From the NCBI GenBank assembly GCA_026874595.1, contig CM049312.1, positions 51,527,429 through 51,591,428 of the forward strand: a DNA stretch of 64,000 bases, in the 5' to 3' direction. Below the pieces are notes generated by a model. That model was not told where the DNA came from, did not search any database, and saw only the letters and a program-made list of their open reading frames with translations. The position numbers and the translations under genes are program-made. Each line of letters begins with the position of its first letter. Positions within the stretch are counted from its first letter, which is position 1. The DNA comes from Sipunculus nudus. Lineage: Eukaryota; Annelida; Sipuncula; Golfingiida; Sipunculidae. Below, in pieces: positions 1-12,600 of the stretch.

Positions 1-779
1 GTTTGACTTTTACACCTGAAATTTTGCAGGTTTATACATCCTGGACAGCTCTCGTGATTTTATGACAGGTTGCACCACCTGCATTCAGGTTTACTCTTCA
101 GACATCCAAGCTCATATCTCGGGAACCGTTTGACCAATATGGCCAAAATTTTGCATGTGTATAGATCTCACATAGCTCTTCATCATAGGCAAAACTGGTG
201 GTGTCACCTGCATCCACTTATGCGCAGGGTCCTTCTGTTCATCTGCCTTGGGATAAAATCACTCATATCTCAGAAGTGGTTTGACTTATCCACCCGAAAT
301 TTTGCAGGTTTATACATCCTGGACAGCTTTCTTGATTTTATGACAGGTGGCGCCACCTACATTCAGGTTTACTCTGCAGACATCCAAGCTCATATCTCGG
401 GAACTGTTTGACTGATTGGGCCAAAATTTTGCTTGTGTATAGATCTCACTTGCTCTTCATCATAGGCAAAACTGGTGGCGCCACCTGCAACCACTTATGC
501 ACAGCTTCCATCTGTTCATCTGCCTTGGGATAAAATCACTCATATCTCAGCAGTGATTTGACTTATCCACTTGAAATTTTGCAGGTTTATATATCCTGGA
601 CAATTTCCTAGATTTTATGACAGGTGGCACCACCTAAATTCACGTTTACACTGCAGACATCCATTCTAATATGCAACACACCTCACTCTATTCCCCTTGC
701 CACTTAATCCATGCCTCACTTCACCCTTCCCACTCTGATTTCTGCGGATACACATATTCGCTTGTCGACAACCCATATT
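1..779 (+). repeat. Family A tandem repeat, ~277-bp unit, right end
   Basis: Nearly three tandem units. The phrase TTTGCAGGTTTATACATCCTGG-like recurs near 24, 301 and 578, and each unit carries a GGTGGCGCCACC-type core and a 'catatctcgggaaccgtttgacc' stretch. The family ends near 755-780 with a conserved terminus holding a TTGTCGACAA-type palindrome (cttgtcgacaa) followed by CTAG. The same family occurs at 27.3-28.5 kb in this orientation, and inverted at 36.6-38.0 kb and 63.8-64.0 kb. The left part runs off the window. No coding capacity is seen. Confidence 0.8.
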
Positions 780-957
780 CTAGTTTTAAAATGTCCTAGT
801 CTGAAACTTGCAGGTCAGAAATGTCCATTTTGCTATACTAATAATGACTAAGGTAGATATGCAGGACTTAAGAGGATCAGTATTAAATTTTAAAAATAAA
901 CCTCCATTCATATTCTCAAACTTTGCACAGGTTCGCATTAGGCCTGTAGGCCTTGTT
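780..957 (+). repeat. Short dispersed repeat, family B
   Basis: This ~178-bp block begins ctagttttaaaatgtcc and ends with aggcctgtaggcct (an AGGCCTGTAGGCCT near-palindrome). It is matched almost along its full length by the reverse complement of 59697-59880, so it is a dispersed element. No A/B box or target duplication was recognised. It directly abuts the end of family A and shares the CTAGTTTT junction with it. Confidence 0.7.
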
Positions 958-1213
958 ATACTTTTTACTGGATTTCCCAGAAACCCAGAAAATCATAACA
1001 CCATGGACAGCACAAGAGGGATATTCACTGATTATGACTCCTTTGCTAATTAAAAACTGGCTGGAATGGGTTCATTTCTTAACACAATATCCCTCTTACC
1101 AAAGGTAACATATTGATGTGCCACTTGAGTGGGTCAAAGTCTTTATCAGAAAACACTGAAAAACAGCTACAATGAGAGTCAGAATGATGATGATACTTAC
1201 TGTACCTGTGCAG

Positions 1214-1339
1214 GCAGAAGACATGAGGGAGTTGAAGCGTCACATCTACAGCAACACGATTGATGCTAGTACCATAAAGAAACTGGTAAAGAAAGTCTTC
1301 AGGACCTGTTTATGTCATCACCGCAAATCTAATGCAAAG
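1214..1339 (+). CDS. RECQL4: RecQ-like helicase 4, exon 1 of 7 in window
   Basis: This exon encodes 42 residues in phase 0 between acceptor gtgcag and donor AAG|gtagtt. It contains EDMRELKRHIYSN, matching the RecQ4 segment just after the helicase core, and VKKVFRTCLCHHRK, whose Cys-x-Cys-His-His cluster fits the RecQ4-specific zinc-binding domain. Zinc binding is inferred from the family and the residue spacing. An acceptor four bases downstream (aggcag) would break the frame. No earlier RECQL4 exon was found in bases 1-1213. Confidence 0.88.
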
Positions 1340-1731
1340 GTAGTTTGATATTTTACATATAGGTACCAGAGGTCATATTTACCAGTATACCAATATCTAT
1401 ATAGATCTGTAATTAGTAAGTGTTTACATGTCCATCTGTTCAAGGCGTTTGGGATTTTCAAATTTTCTACCACCAGTTAATGAACAGGAGGATTATGATT
1501 ATGTCAAACAAATATTTCTTGGAATCATGATTGTGCACAGCTATTTAAAGGATTGTAGATTTAGACTTATTCATGCATAACCCGTACTTTACCTAGCATT
1601 CATGGAATGTGTAACTGTCTGTTTATGTTGTACACACTTTTCACTAATATCTTATGTTCATGGTTGTTTCAGCTAATATAACTCATTGCACTTACTTAGC
1701 CAGCATGTCTGTTTACATTTTTATCATTAAG

Positions 1732-1870
1732 GACTGTGATGAGGACCAGTGGGTGGATCATGAGGTGGTGGAGGGTGAGGTACCAGAGCCTGCCACTAGG
1801 GTGTGTGTTGGTCACGAGCGAGCCATACCAGTAGAGACAACAGTAATGGAGCTGGATCTCAAGGAGGAAG
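1732..1870 (+). CDS. RECQL4: RecQ-like helicase 4, exon 2 of 7 in window
   Basis: 46 codons plus one base lie between acceptor cattaag and donor GAAG|gtcagc. The peptide contains RVCVGHERAIPVETTV, a near-match to the conserved 'VCMGHERALPIQLTV' type segment of vertebrate RecQ4, and ends in MELDLKEE. The final G joins CA of the exon at 13248 to make Ala, giving EEAISTLLCYLELHP across an 11.4-kb intron. The acceptor tract is modest (tttttatcattaag). Reading through the donor gives a stop (TAG) three codons later. Confidence 0.92.
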
Positions 1871-2611
1871 GTCAGCTTTAGGAGACATTAAACTTGTAGT
1901 CTCAGCATGTGAATTGGATGCTCCAAACACAGGGGGCTCAATACAGTGTGTGATCAGCTATTAGTTGCTTGTTCTTTGCAGCTGTTGGCAAACATTTCTC
2001 TTGAAGTATAGCTAGAAACTTCTCTGGAGAAAGGACTGCCAACTAAAGAAAAATTACAGGATTATTTAGGTGACCCATTGATAGACTATAGACTTTAAGG
2101 AAATGAACCCTGATTACCAACACCAGATGAAGATGGATTAAATCAGACAATAAGTTCACAGAAATAAGTATAATTGATTTAAACAAAGTAAAATAATCAG
2201 AAGTAAATTAGGTTGAAAGTTATGCTTTACACATCATCTGCAATTTTTGTCTTGTGTTCAAACAAAGCATCAATTGGATGATATACTATCTTGGATTGTT
2301 TAAGGTATTCACAAACAAGGTTAAAATAAATAACATGTAATTTTCAAAATTTATCAGGGAAAAACCTGGTCAAGTCAGGGAAAATTTGTTTTCATGAATA
2401 TTTTGGAAACATGAGTAATGTGAGCTTATAGTCTGGCCTGTACACTTGGTATTGTATCTGACAGTCCAAGACCAAAAACAGGTGTATCTGAGGAGTGGCC
2501 ACGAAGGAGTTGTGTGACAACCGTTGAAGCCACCACCATCATTTACCATATAAATGACAGACATTGCCTTGAATTTAATGGGCAGTGAAAAACCTGGATT
2601 ATTTGTGCTCA
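1871..2611 (+). other. Intron sequence, nothing further seen
   Basis: Unremarkable AT-rich intron between the donor at 1871 and the 3' end of the inverted LINE. No exon, repeat family or RNA gene was recognised. Confidence 0.6.
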
Positions 2612-2646
2612 TTAGTAGGCATCCTTCAGTCTCAGAAAACTATGGA

Positions 2647-2760
2647 GTTGCACCCTGGATAGATGTTCTGGAACAGCGTCTTGTATAGCTGGTCAGGCCA
2701 GTGTGGGAGTGGCAGTGTCTCCCACAGTGAGTACACACAAACTCTTTTTGCTGTTCTGTC
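2647..2760 (-). pseudogene. LINE C-terminal Cys/His zinc-finger-like tail
   Basis: Minus-strand peptide KEFVCTHCGRHCHSHTGLTS then YTRRC, followed shortly by a stop. This C-x2-C...H-x-GL...C/H ending is common at the C-terminus of CFDP2-endonuclease LINEs. It marks the 3' end of the element's ORF2. Confidence 0.75.
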
Positions 2761-3322
2761 GGTTTGGCTTCTGGATTTCTTCTTCTGCCTCTTGGCTTTG
2801 GATTGCTGAGGTAGGGTCTCTTCTAACTTGATGAGACCTTTCTGTACTGTCTGACTCCAGGTTGTTCATTCTTAGGCAGTGCCTTCCCAGTTGTTCAGAA
2901 ATCCCAGTTTGTTCTCTTGCAGATATCTTTGTAGCAGAGTTTCGGTCTACCTGTGGGGCTTGCTCCCTGTACCAGTTCACTGTTAAGCAGATCCTTGGGG
3001 ATGCATCTTTGTTTGAATATGGCATACATGCTGGGGATTAGCTCTCTTCATGACAGCAGTGTTTGGCACTTTATCCTGCCAGCTGATGTCCAAGATGTGG
3101 CCGAGACAGCGTATGTGGAAAGCATTCAGCTTGTGCTTTTGCTGAGCTCATAGTGGCCAGGCCTCACTGCCATACAGCAGGGTGCTAACAGCTCAGGCTC
3201 TGTAGACCTGGATCTTGGTGTGTTTGGTCAGCTTGCTGTTGTTCCACACTCTCTTGGTCAGCCTGGACATGGTGGTGGCTGCCTTGCTAATATGCTTGTT
3301 CAGCTCAGTCTCAAAGAGAGGA

Positions 3323-4679
3323 TCATTGAGCCCAAGTAGACGAAGTCATGCACGACTTCAAGCTAGTGATCTGAGATCCAATGTCTGGTGGAGTGTCCAC
3401 ATCCTGCCCCATTACATGCATTTTCTTCAGGCTGATCTTGAGTCCAAATGCCTGACAGGCTGCACTGAATTTGGACATGAGCTTCTGCAGGTCTTCAGCA
3501 GTGGGTTGTGATTGATAATCGTCTGCAAAGAGGAGGTCCTGCATCTACTTAAATCAAACTTTGGACTTGCTCTTAGCCTGGAGAGGTTGTTTGGAGGTAG
3601 TTACCTTCAGTAGTGGATCCAAAAGCATGTTTCAGCAGGACAGCAAAGAAGATGCCAAACAGGGAAGGTGCAAGGACGCAGCCTTGTTTTACCGCAGCTT
3701 CTGATCTTATGCTGTCATTGACCATGGTACCTTTCATGTCGTCATGGAAGAACTTAATGATGCTGAGGAGCTAGGGTTGACTATGAAGGCCATGAACAGT
3801 GGTTGTCTTTGTTCCCTGCATTTCTCCTGCAGTTGCCTGACGCAAAAGAACATGTCCACAGTAGATCTTTTTGCGTGGAAGCCACACTGGGTTTCTGGGT
3901 AGACTCTTTCTGCTAAAATCTGGAGCCTCTTCAGTGCGACCCTGGCGAACAGCCTCTAAGGGTTGTTAAGGAGGGAAATGCTGTGATATTTGTTATAATC
4001 GCTCCTGTCACCTTTGGTCTGATACAGTGTGGCTATGTTGGCATCCCTCGTGTCGTGTGGTACTTCACCTTCCTTCCAGCAGAGACAGGATGTTGTGCAG
4101 CTCTTGGATTGCTGTGTTGGCACAGCACTTCAGGACCTCTGCGGGAATGCAGTCTGTCCCTTGGGTCTTTCCGGGAGCAAGTGACTTTAGTGCTTCCTTG
4201 AGCTCTTTGAGGGTTGATTTGCTGTCAAGCTCCTCCAGGATGGGCTTGCACTCCATGGCATTCATGGCTTCTTCAGAGACTTGATTATCCCTGGCATTCA
4301 GCTCGGAGTAGTGCTCTACCCTGCACTCCATTTGGTTCGCTTTGCCCTGGATTATTTCACCTGTGGCAGTCTTCAGTGGGGCCATTTTCTTCTGTGCTTG
4401 GCCCAGTGCCTGTTTGATTCCATCATACATTCCCTTGATGTTGCCTGTGTCAGCTGCAATCATTATCTTGGAGCAAAGCTCTATCCCGTACTGGTTGGCA
4501 CAGCGTCTGGCATCCTGCTGAGGTTTGCTGCGGGCAGCCCAGAGGGTTTGCAGGTTTTGTTTGCTGAGATTTAGAATAGTAACTTTCAACGCATTCCTTT
4601 TTTCCTTGATGAGGGGTATCACCCCCAGAGAGGGCTTGGAACCAGCTGATTTGCTGGTTTTCTTGCCAAAGATGGACAT
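3323..4679 (-). pseudogene. LINE reverse transcriptase remnant
   Basis: The minus-strand open segment 4679-4065 carries the pre-RT region and RT motif 1/2 (SLAPGKTQGTDCIPAEVLK). The segment 3544-3323 carries the catalytic box as LLFADDYQSQ and the following 'AFGLKISLKKMHVM' block typical of LINE RTs. Stops and frameshifts between 4065 and 3544 break the domain. The box is FADD where many active elements have YADD. Coding remnants only; no activity expected. Confidence 0.85.
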
Positions 4680-4812
4680 GGCTGTGTTGTAGACAGAGTC
4701 TCTGAAGTGCTCTCATCTTTCATGGGCACTTGTACCAGGTGGGCTTGGGAGAGGTTTTTTTAGTGCTTTTGCAGACTTTTCCGCTTTCTGCTGGTTGTTT
4801 ATGCTGTTGGTC

Positions 4813-5111
4813 TCAATACTGGGTCTGCCTTCCTTTTTGGAGTGTTTGCACATGCAGTTTCACCTTGCTGCACACCAGAGAGTGGTTCGTGTTGCTGTCA
4901 GCACTCTGGTAGCTGCGTGTGACCCTGATGCTGGATATGCTGGAATGCTGTGTGAGAATCAAATCAAGCTGGTGCCAGTGTTTCATTAGGGGATGTCTCC
5001 ATGAGACTGTGTTGAGGCTAGTATGAAAGAATGTGTTGCTAATGCACAGATTGTAGAGGCAGCATACCTCGAGGAGACACTGGCCATTTTCATTCATCTT
5101 GCCAGTGCCAT
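4813..5111 (-). pseudogene. LINE endonuclease domain remnant
   Basis: Minus-strand reading gives GTGKMNENGQ, then SNTFFHTSLNTVSWRHP, then SADSNTNHSLVCSK. In active AP-type endonucleases of this family the last block normally ends in an S..D-H pattern; here the Asp before the conserved His is Asn (TNHSL), consistent with inactivity. The frame stays open back through the first minisatellite copies (to 5277), but those upstream residues are repeat, not LINE. A stop closes the frame at 4813. Confidence 0.8.
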
Positions 5112-7952
5112 TTGATGTGCAATCTGGAGAATGCTCTGTTACTTGTTTAATGTTTGATGTGCTATTTGGAGACTGCTCCGTTACCTGTTTAATGTTTGAT
5201 GTGCTATTTGGAGAATGCTCCGTTACCTTTTTAATGTTTGATGTGCTATTTGGAGAATGCTCCGTTACCTTTTTCATGTTTGATGTGCTATTTGGAGAAT
5301 GCTCTGTGACCTGATTAATGTTTGATGTGCTGTTCGGAGACTGCTCTGTGACCTGTTTAATGTTTGATGTGCTATTTGGAGAATGCTCCGTTACCTGTTT
5401 AATGTTTGATGTGCTATTTGGAGACTGCTCTGTGACCTTTTTAATGTTTGATGTGCTATTTGGAGAATGCTCTGTGACCTGTTTAATGTTTGATGTGCTA
5501 TTTGGAGAATGCTCTGTTACCTGTTTAATGTTTGATGTGCTATTTGGAGAATGCTCTGTTACCTGTTTAATGTTTAATGTGCTATTTGGAGACTGCTCTG
5601 TTACCTGTTTAATGTTTGATGTGCTATTTGGAGACTGCTCTGTTACCTGTTTAATGTTTGATGTGCTGTTTGGAGACTGCTCTGTTACCTGTTTTATGTT
5701 TGATGTGCTATTTGGAGACTGCTCTGTTACCTGTTTAATGTTTGATGTGGTATTTGGAGACTGCTCCGTTACCTGTTTAATATTTGATGTGCTCTTTGGA
5801 GACTGCTCCGTTACCTGTTTAATGTTTGATGTGCTCTTTGGAGAATGCCCTGTTACCTGTTTAATGTTTGATGTGCTGTTTGGAGAATGCTCTGTGACGT
5901 GTTTAATGTTTGATGTGCTGTTTGGAGAATGCTCTGTGACCTGTTTAATGTTTGATGTGCTATTTGGAGACTGCTCTGTGACCTGTTTAATGTTTGATGT
6001 GCTGTTTGGAGACTGCTCTGTTACCTGTGTAATGTTTGATGTGCTATTTGGAGACTGCTCCGTTACCTGTTTAATGTTTGATGTGCTCTTTGGAGAATGC
6101 TCCGTTACCTGTTTAATGTTTGATGTGCTGTTTGGAGAATGCTCTGTTACCTGTTTGATGTTTGATGTGCTATTTGGAGAATGCTCTGTTACCTGTTTAA
6201 TGTTTGATGTGCTATTTGGAGAATGCTCTGTTACCTGTTTAATGTTTGATGTGCTGTTTGGAGACTGCTCTGTTACCTGTTTAATGTTTGATGTGCTGTT
6301 TGGAGACTGCTCTGTTACCTGTTTAATGTTTGATGTGCTGTTTGGAGACTGCTCTGTTACCTGTTTAATGTTTGATGTGCTCTTTGGAGAATGCTCTGTT
6401 ACCTGTTTAATGTTTGATGTGCTATTTGGAGAATGCTCTGTTATCTGTTTAATGTTTGATGTGCTATTTGGAGACTGCTCTGTTACCTGTTTAATGTTTG
6501 ATGTGCTCCTTGGAGACTGCTCTGTTACCTGTTTAATGTTTGATGTGCTCTTTGGAGAATGCTCTGTTACCTGTTTAATGTTTGATGTGCTCTTTGGAGA
6601 ATGCTCTGTTACCTGTTTAATGTTTGATGTGCTATTTGGAGAATGCTCTATGACCTGTTTAATGTTTGATGTGCTATTTGGAGACTGCTCTGTGACCTGT
6701 TTAATGTTTGATGTGCTATTTGGAGACTGCTCTGTGACCTGTTTAATGTTTGATGTGCTGTTTGGAGACTGCTCTGTGACCTGTTTAATGTTTGATGTGC
6801 TGTTTGGAGAATGCTCTATGACCTGATTAATGTTTGATGTGCTGTTTGGAGAATGCTCTGTTACCTGTTTAATGTTTGATTTGCTATTTGGAGACTGCTC
6901 TGTGACCTGTTTAATGTTTGATGTGCTGTTTGGAGACTGCTCTGTGACCTGTTTAATGTTTGATGTGCTATTTGGTGAATGCTCTTGTTACCTGTTTAAT
7001 GTTTGATGTGCTAAGTGGAGAATGCTCTGTTACCTGTTTAATGTTTGATGTGCTGTTTGGAGAATGCTCTGTGACCTGTTTAATGTTTGATGTGCTATTT
7101 GGAGACTGCTCTGTGACCTGTTTAATGTTTGATGTGCTATTTGGAGAATACTTTGTGACCTGTGTAATGTGTGATGTGCTATTTGGAGAATGCTCTGTTA
7201 CCTGTTTAATGCTTGATGTGCTATTTGGAGACTGCTCTGTGACCTGTTTAATGTTTGATGTGCTGTTTGGAGAATGCTCTGTGACCTGTTTAATGTTTGA
7301 TGTGCTGTTTGGAGAATGCTCTGTGACCTGATTAATGTTTGATGTGCTGTTTGGAGAATGCTCTGTTACCTGTTTAATGTTTGATGTGCTATTTGGAGAC
7401 TGCTCTGTGACCGGTTTAATGTTTGATGTGCTGTTTGGAGAATGCTCTGTGACCTGTTTAATGTTTGATGTGCTATTTGGTGAATGCTCTTGTTACCTGT
7501 TTAATGTTTGATGTGCTATTTGGAGAATGCTCTGTTACCTGTTTAATGTTTGATGTGCTGTTTGGAGAATGCTCTGTGACCTGTTTAATGTTTGATGTGC
7601 TATTTGGAGACTGCTCTGTGACCTGTTTAATGTTTGATGTGCTATTTGGAGAATTCTCTGTGACCTGTGTAATGTTTGATGTGCTATTTGGAGAATGCTC
7701 TGTTACCTGTTTAATGTTTGATGTGCTATTTGGAGAATGCTCTGTGACCTGTTTAATGTTTGATGTGCTATTTGGAGAATGCTTTGTTACCTGTTTAATT
7801 TTTGATGTGCTATTTGGAGACTGCTCTGTTACCTGTTTAATGTTTGATGTGCTATTTGGAGACTGTTCCGTTACCTGTTTAATGTTTGATGTGCTATTCG
7901 GAGACTGCTCCGTTACCTGTTTAATGTTTGATGTGCTGTTTGGAGAATCTCT

Positions 7953-9628
7953 GTGACCTGTTTAATGTTTGATGTGCTGTTTGGAGAATGCTCTGTGACC
8001 TGTTTAATGTTTGATATGCTATTTGGAGACTGCTCTGTTACCTGTTTAATGTTTGATGTGCTATTTGGAGACTGCTCCGTTACCTGTTTAATGTTTGATG
8101 TGCTGTTTGGAGAATGCTCTGTTACCTGTTTAATGTTTGATGTGCTATTTGGAGAATGCTCTGTGACCTGTTTAATGTTTGATGTGCTATTTGGAGACTG
8201 CTCCGTGAACTGTTTAATGTTTGATGTGCTATTTGGAGAATGCTCTGTTACCTGTTTAATGTTTGATGTGCTATTTGGAGACTGCTCCGTTACCTGTTTA
8301 ATGTTTGATGTGCTATTTGGAGAATGCTCTGTTACCTGTTTAATGTTTGATGTGCTATTTAGAGACTGCTCCGTTACCTGTTTAATGTTTGATGTGCTAT
8401 TTGGAGAATGCTCTGTTACCTGTTTATGTTTGATGGGCTATTTGGAGAATGCTCGGTTACCTGTTTAATGTTTGATGTGCTGTTATGAGACTGCTCCGTT
8501 ACCTGTTTAATGTTTGATGTGCTATTTGGAGAATGCTCCGTTACCTGTTTAATGTTTGATGTGCTATTTGGAGAATGCTCTGTGACCTGTTTAATGTTTG
8601 ATGTGCTATTTGGAGACTGCTCCGTTACCTGTTTAATGTTTGATGTGCTATTTGGAGAATGCTCTGTTACCTGTTTAATGTTTGATGTGCTGTTTGGAGA
8701 CTGCTCTGTTACCTGTTTAATGTTTGATGTGCTATTTGGAGACTGCTCCGTTACCTGTTTAATGTTTGATGTGCTGTTTGGAGAATCTCTGTGACCTGTT
8801 TTATGTTTGATGTGCTGTTTGGAGAATGCTCTGTGACCTGTTTAATGTTTGATATGCTATTTGGAGACTGCTCTGTTACCTGTTTAATGTTTGATGTGCT
8901 ATTTGGAGACTGCTCCGTTACCTGTTTAATGTTTGATGTGCTGTTTGGAGAATGCTCTGTTACCTGTTTAATGTTTGATGTGCTATTTGTAGAATGCTCT
9001 GTGACCTGTTTAATGTTTGAAGTGCTATTTGGAGACTGCTCCGTTACCTGTTTAATGTTTGATTTGCTATTTGGAGAATGCTCTGTTACCTGTTTAATGT
9101 TTGATGTGCTATCTGGAGACTGCTCCGTTACCTGTTTAATGTTTGATGTGCTATTTGGAGAATGCTCTGTTACCTGTTTAATGTTTGATGTGCTATTTGG
9201 AGACTGCTCCGTTACCTGTTTAATGTTTGATGTGCTATTTGGAGAATGCTCTGTTACCTGTTTATGTTTGATGTGCTATTTGGAGAATGCCTGGTTACCT
9301 GTTTAATGTTTGATGTGCTGTTATGAGACTGCTCCGTTACCTGTTTAATGTTTGATGTGCTATTTGGAGAATGCTCCGTTACCTGTTTAATGTTTGATGT
9401 GCTATTTGGAGAATGCTCTGTGACCTGTTTAATGTTTGATGTGCTATTTGGAGACTGCTCCGTTACCTGTTTAATGTTTGATGTGCTATTTGGAGAATGC
9501 TCTGTTACCTGTTTAATGTTTGATGTGCTGTTTGGAGACTGCTCTGTTACCTGTTTAATGTTTGATGTGCTATTTGGAGACTGCTCCGTTACCTGTTTAA
9601 TGTTTGATGTGCTGTTTGGAGAATGCTC
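7953..9628. repeat. Higher-order repeat, ~838-bp period, inside the minisatellite
   Basis: The frame-break pattern and diagnostic units starting at 7953 recur at 8791, and those at 8510 recur at 9348, a shift of 838 bp (20 units minus 2 bp). The shared markers include the shortened unit ending gagaatctctgtgacc, the 'gatatgct' unit, the 'tgtttatgtttgatg' deletion unit and the 'ctgttatgagactgc' unit. This shows block duplication of many units at once. Confidence 0.85.
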
Positions 9629-12600
9629 TGTTACCTGTTTAATGTTTGATGTGCTATTTGGAGAATGCTCTGTGACCTGTTTAATGTTTGATGTGTTGTT
9701 TGGAGACTGCTCCGTTACCTGTTTAATGTTTGATGTGCTATTTGGAGACTGCTCTGTTACCTGTTTAATGTTTGATGTGCTGTTTGGAGACTGCTCTGTT
9801 ACCTGTTTAATGTTTGATGTGCTGTTTGGAGAATGCTCTATTACCTGTTTAATGTTTGATGTGCTGTTCGGAGACTGCCATGTTACCAGTTTAATGTTTG
9901 ATGTGCTGTTCGGAGACTGCCATGTTACCTGTTTAATGTTTGATGTGCTGTTCGGAGACTGCTCTTTTACCTGTTTAATGTTTGATGTGCTGTTTGGAGA
10001 ATGCTCTGTTACCTGATTAATGTTTGATGTGCTATTTGGAGAATGCTCTGTTACCTGTTTAATGTTTGATGTGCTGTTTGGAGAATGCTCTATTACCTGT
10101 TTAATGTTTGATGTGCTGTTCGGAGACTGCCATGTTACCTGTTTAATGTTTGATGTGCTGTTCGGAGACTGCCATGTTACCTGTTTAATGTTTGATGTGC
10201 TGTTCGGAGACTGCTCTTTTACCTGTTTAATGTTTGATGTGCTGTTTGGAGAATGCTCTGTTACCTGTTTAATGTTTGATGTGCTATTTGGAGAATGCTC
10301 CGTTACCTGTTTAATGTTTGATGTGCTGTTTGGAGAATTTCTGTGACCTGTTTAATGTTTGATGTGGTATTTGGAGAATGCTCTGTTACCTGTTTAATGT
10401 TTGATGTGCTATTTGGAGCCTGCTCTGTGACCTGTTTAATGTTTGATGTGCTATTTGGAGACTGCTCCGTTACCTGTTTAATGTTTGATGTGCTATTTGG
10501 AGACTGCTCTGTGACCTGTTTGATGTGTGATGTGCTATTTGGAGAATGCTCTGTTACCTGTTTAATGTTTGATGTGCTATTTGGAGAATGCTCTGTTACC
10601 TGTTTAATGTTTGATGTGCTATTTGGAGACTGCTCCGTTACCTGTTTAATGTTTGATGTGCTATTTAGAGACTGCTCCGTTACCTGTTTAATGTTTGATG
10701 TGCTATTTGGAGAATGCTCTGTTACCTGTTTATGTTTGATGGGCTATTTGGAGAATGCTCGGTTACCTGTTTAATGTTTGATGTGCTGTTATGAGACTGC
10801 TCCGTTACCTGTTTAATGTTTGATGTGCTATTTGGAGAATGCTCCGTTACCTGTTTAATGTTTGATGTGCTATTTGGAGAATGCTCTGTGACCTGTTTAA
10901 TGTTTGATGTGCTATTTGGAGACTGCTCCGTTACCTGTTTAATGTTTGATGTGCTATTTGGGGAATGCTCTGTTACCTGTTTAATGTTTGATGTGCTGTT
11001 TGGAGACTGCTCTGTTACCTGTTTAATGTTTGATGTGCTTTTTGGAGACTGTTCCGTTACCTGTTTAATGTTTGATGTGCTATTCGGAGACTGCTCCGTT
11101 ACCTGTTTAATGTTTGATGTGCTGTTTGGAGAATCTCTGTGACCTGTTTAATGTTTGATGTGCTGTTTGGAGAATGCTCTGTGACCTGTTTAATGTTTGA
11201 TATGCTATTTGGAGACTGCTCTGTTACCTGTTTAATGTTTGATGTGCTATTTGGAGACTGCTCCGTTACCTGTTTAATGTTTGATGTGCTGTTTGGAGAA
11301 TGCTCCGTTACCTGTTTAATGTTTGATGTGCTATTTGTAGAATGCTCTGTGACCTGTTTAATGTTTGAAGTGCTATTTGAAGACTGCTCCGTTACCTGTT
11401 TAATGTTTGATTTGCTATTTGGAGAATGCTCTGTTACCTGTTTAATGTTTGATGTGCTATCTGGAGACTGCTCCGTTACCTGTTTAATGTTTGATGTGCT
11501 ATTTGGAGAATGCTCTGTTACCTGTTTAATGTTTGATGTGCTATTTGGAGACTGCTCCGTTACCTGTTTAATGTTTGATGTGCTATTTGGAGAATGCTCT
11601 GTTACCTGTTTATGTTTGATGTGCTATTTGGAGAATGCCTGGTTACCTGTTTAATGTTTGATGTGCTGTTATGAGACTGCTCCGTTACCTGTTTAATGTT
11701 TGATGTGCTATTTGGAGAATGCTCCGTTACCTGTTTAATGTTTGATGTGCTATTTGGAGAATGCTCTGTGACCTGTTTAATGTTTGATGTGCTATTTGGA
11801 GACTGCTCCGTTACCTGTTTAATGTTTGATGTGCTATTTGGAGAATGCTCTGTTACCTGTTTAATGTTTGATGTGCTGTTTGGAGACTGCTCTGTTACCT
11901 GTTTAATGTTTGATGTGCTATTTGGAGACTGCTCCGTTACCTGTTTAATGTTTGATGTGCTGTTTGGAGAATGCTCTGTTACCTGTTTAATGTTTGATGT
12001 GCTATTTGGAGAATGCTCTGTGACCTGTTTAATGTTTGATGTGTTGTTTGGAGACTGCTCCGTTACCTGTTTAATGTTTGATGTGCTATTTGGAGACTGC
12101 TCTGTTACCTGTTTAATGTTTGATGTGCTGTTTGGAGACTGCTCTGTTACCTGTTTAATGTTTGATGTGCTGTTTGGAGAATGCTCTATTACCTGTTTAA
12201 TGTTTGATGTGCTGTTCGGAGACTGCCATGTTACCTGTTTAATGTTTGATGTGCTGTTCGGAGACTGCCATGTTACCTGTTTAATGTTTGATGTGCTGTT
12301 CGGAGACTGCTCTTTTACCTGTTTAATGTTTGATGTGCTGTTTGGAGAATGCTCTGTTACCTGATTAATGTTTGATGTGCTATTTGGAGAATGCTCTGTT
12401 ACCTGTTTAATGTTTGATGTGCTGTTTGGAGAATGCTCTATTACCTGTTTAATGTTTGATGTGCTGTTCGGAGACTGCCATGTTACCTGTTTAATGTTTG
12501 ATGTGCTGTTCGGAGACTGCCATGTTACCTGTTTAATGTTTGATGTGCTGTTCGGAGACTGCTCTTTTACCTGTTTAATGTTTGATGTGCTGTTTGGAGA

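Larger units (their letters stand above)
2612..5111 (-). mobile_element. 5'-truncated non-LTR retrotransposon (LINE), degenerate
   Basis: On the minus strand three LINE parts can be read in order. First comes the C-terminal part of an AP-type endonuclease resembling craniofacial-development-protein-2-like sequences (SWRHPLMKHWHQLDLIL, 5111-4813). Next are reverse-transcriptase segments (GTDCIPAEVLK near 4190-4160; LLFADD box near 3533-3518). Last is a C-terminal Cys/His motif (FVCTHCGRHCHSHTGL, near 2737-2690) followed by a stop and a short 3' UTR ending in cgagactga-like sequence near 2612. The reading frame is broken by stops and frameshifts, so it is dead. The 5' end stops inside the endonuclease domain, as is typical of 5' truncation, exactly where the 42-bp minisatellite begins. 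It is inserted antisense in a RECQL4 intron. Confidence 0.88.
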
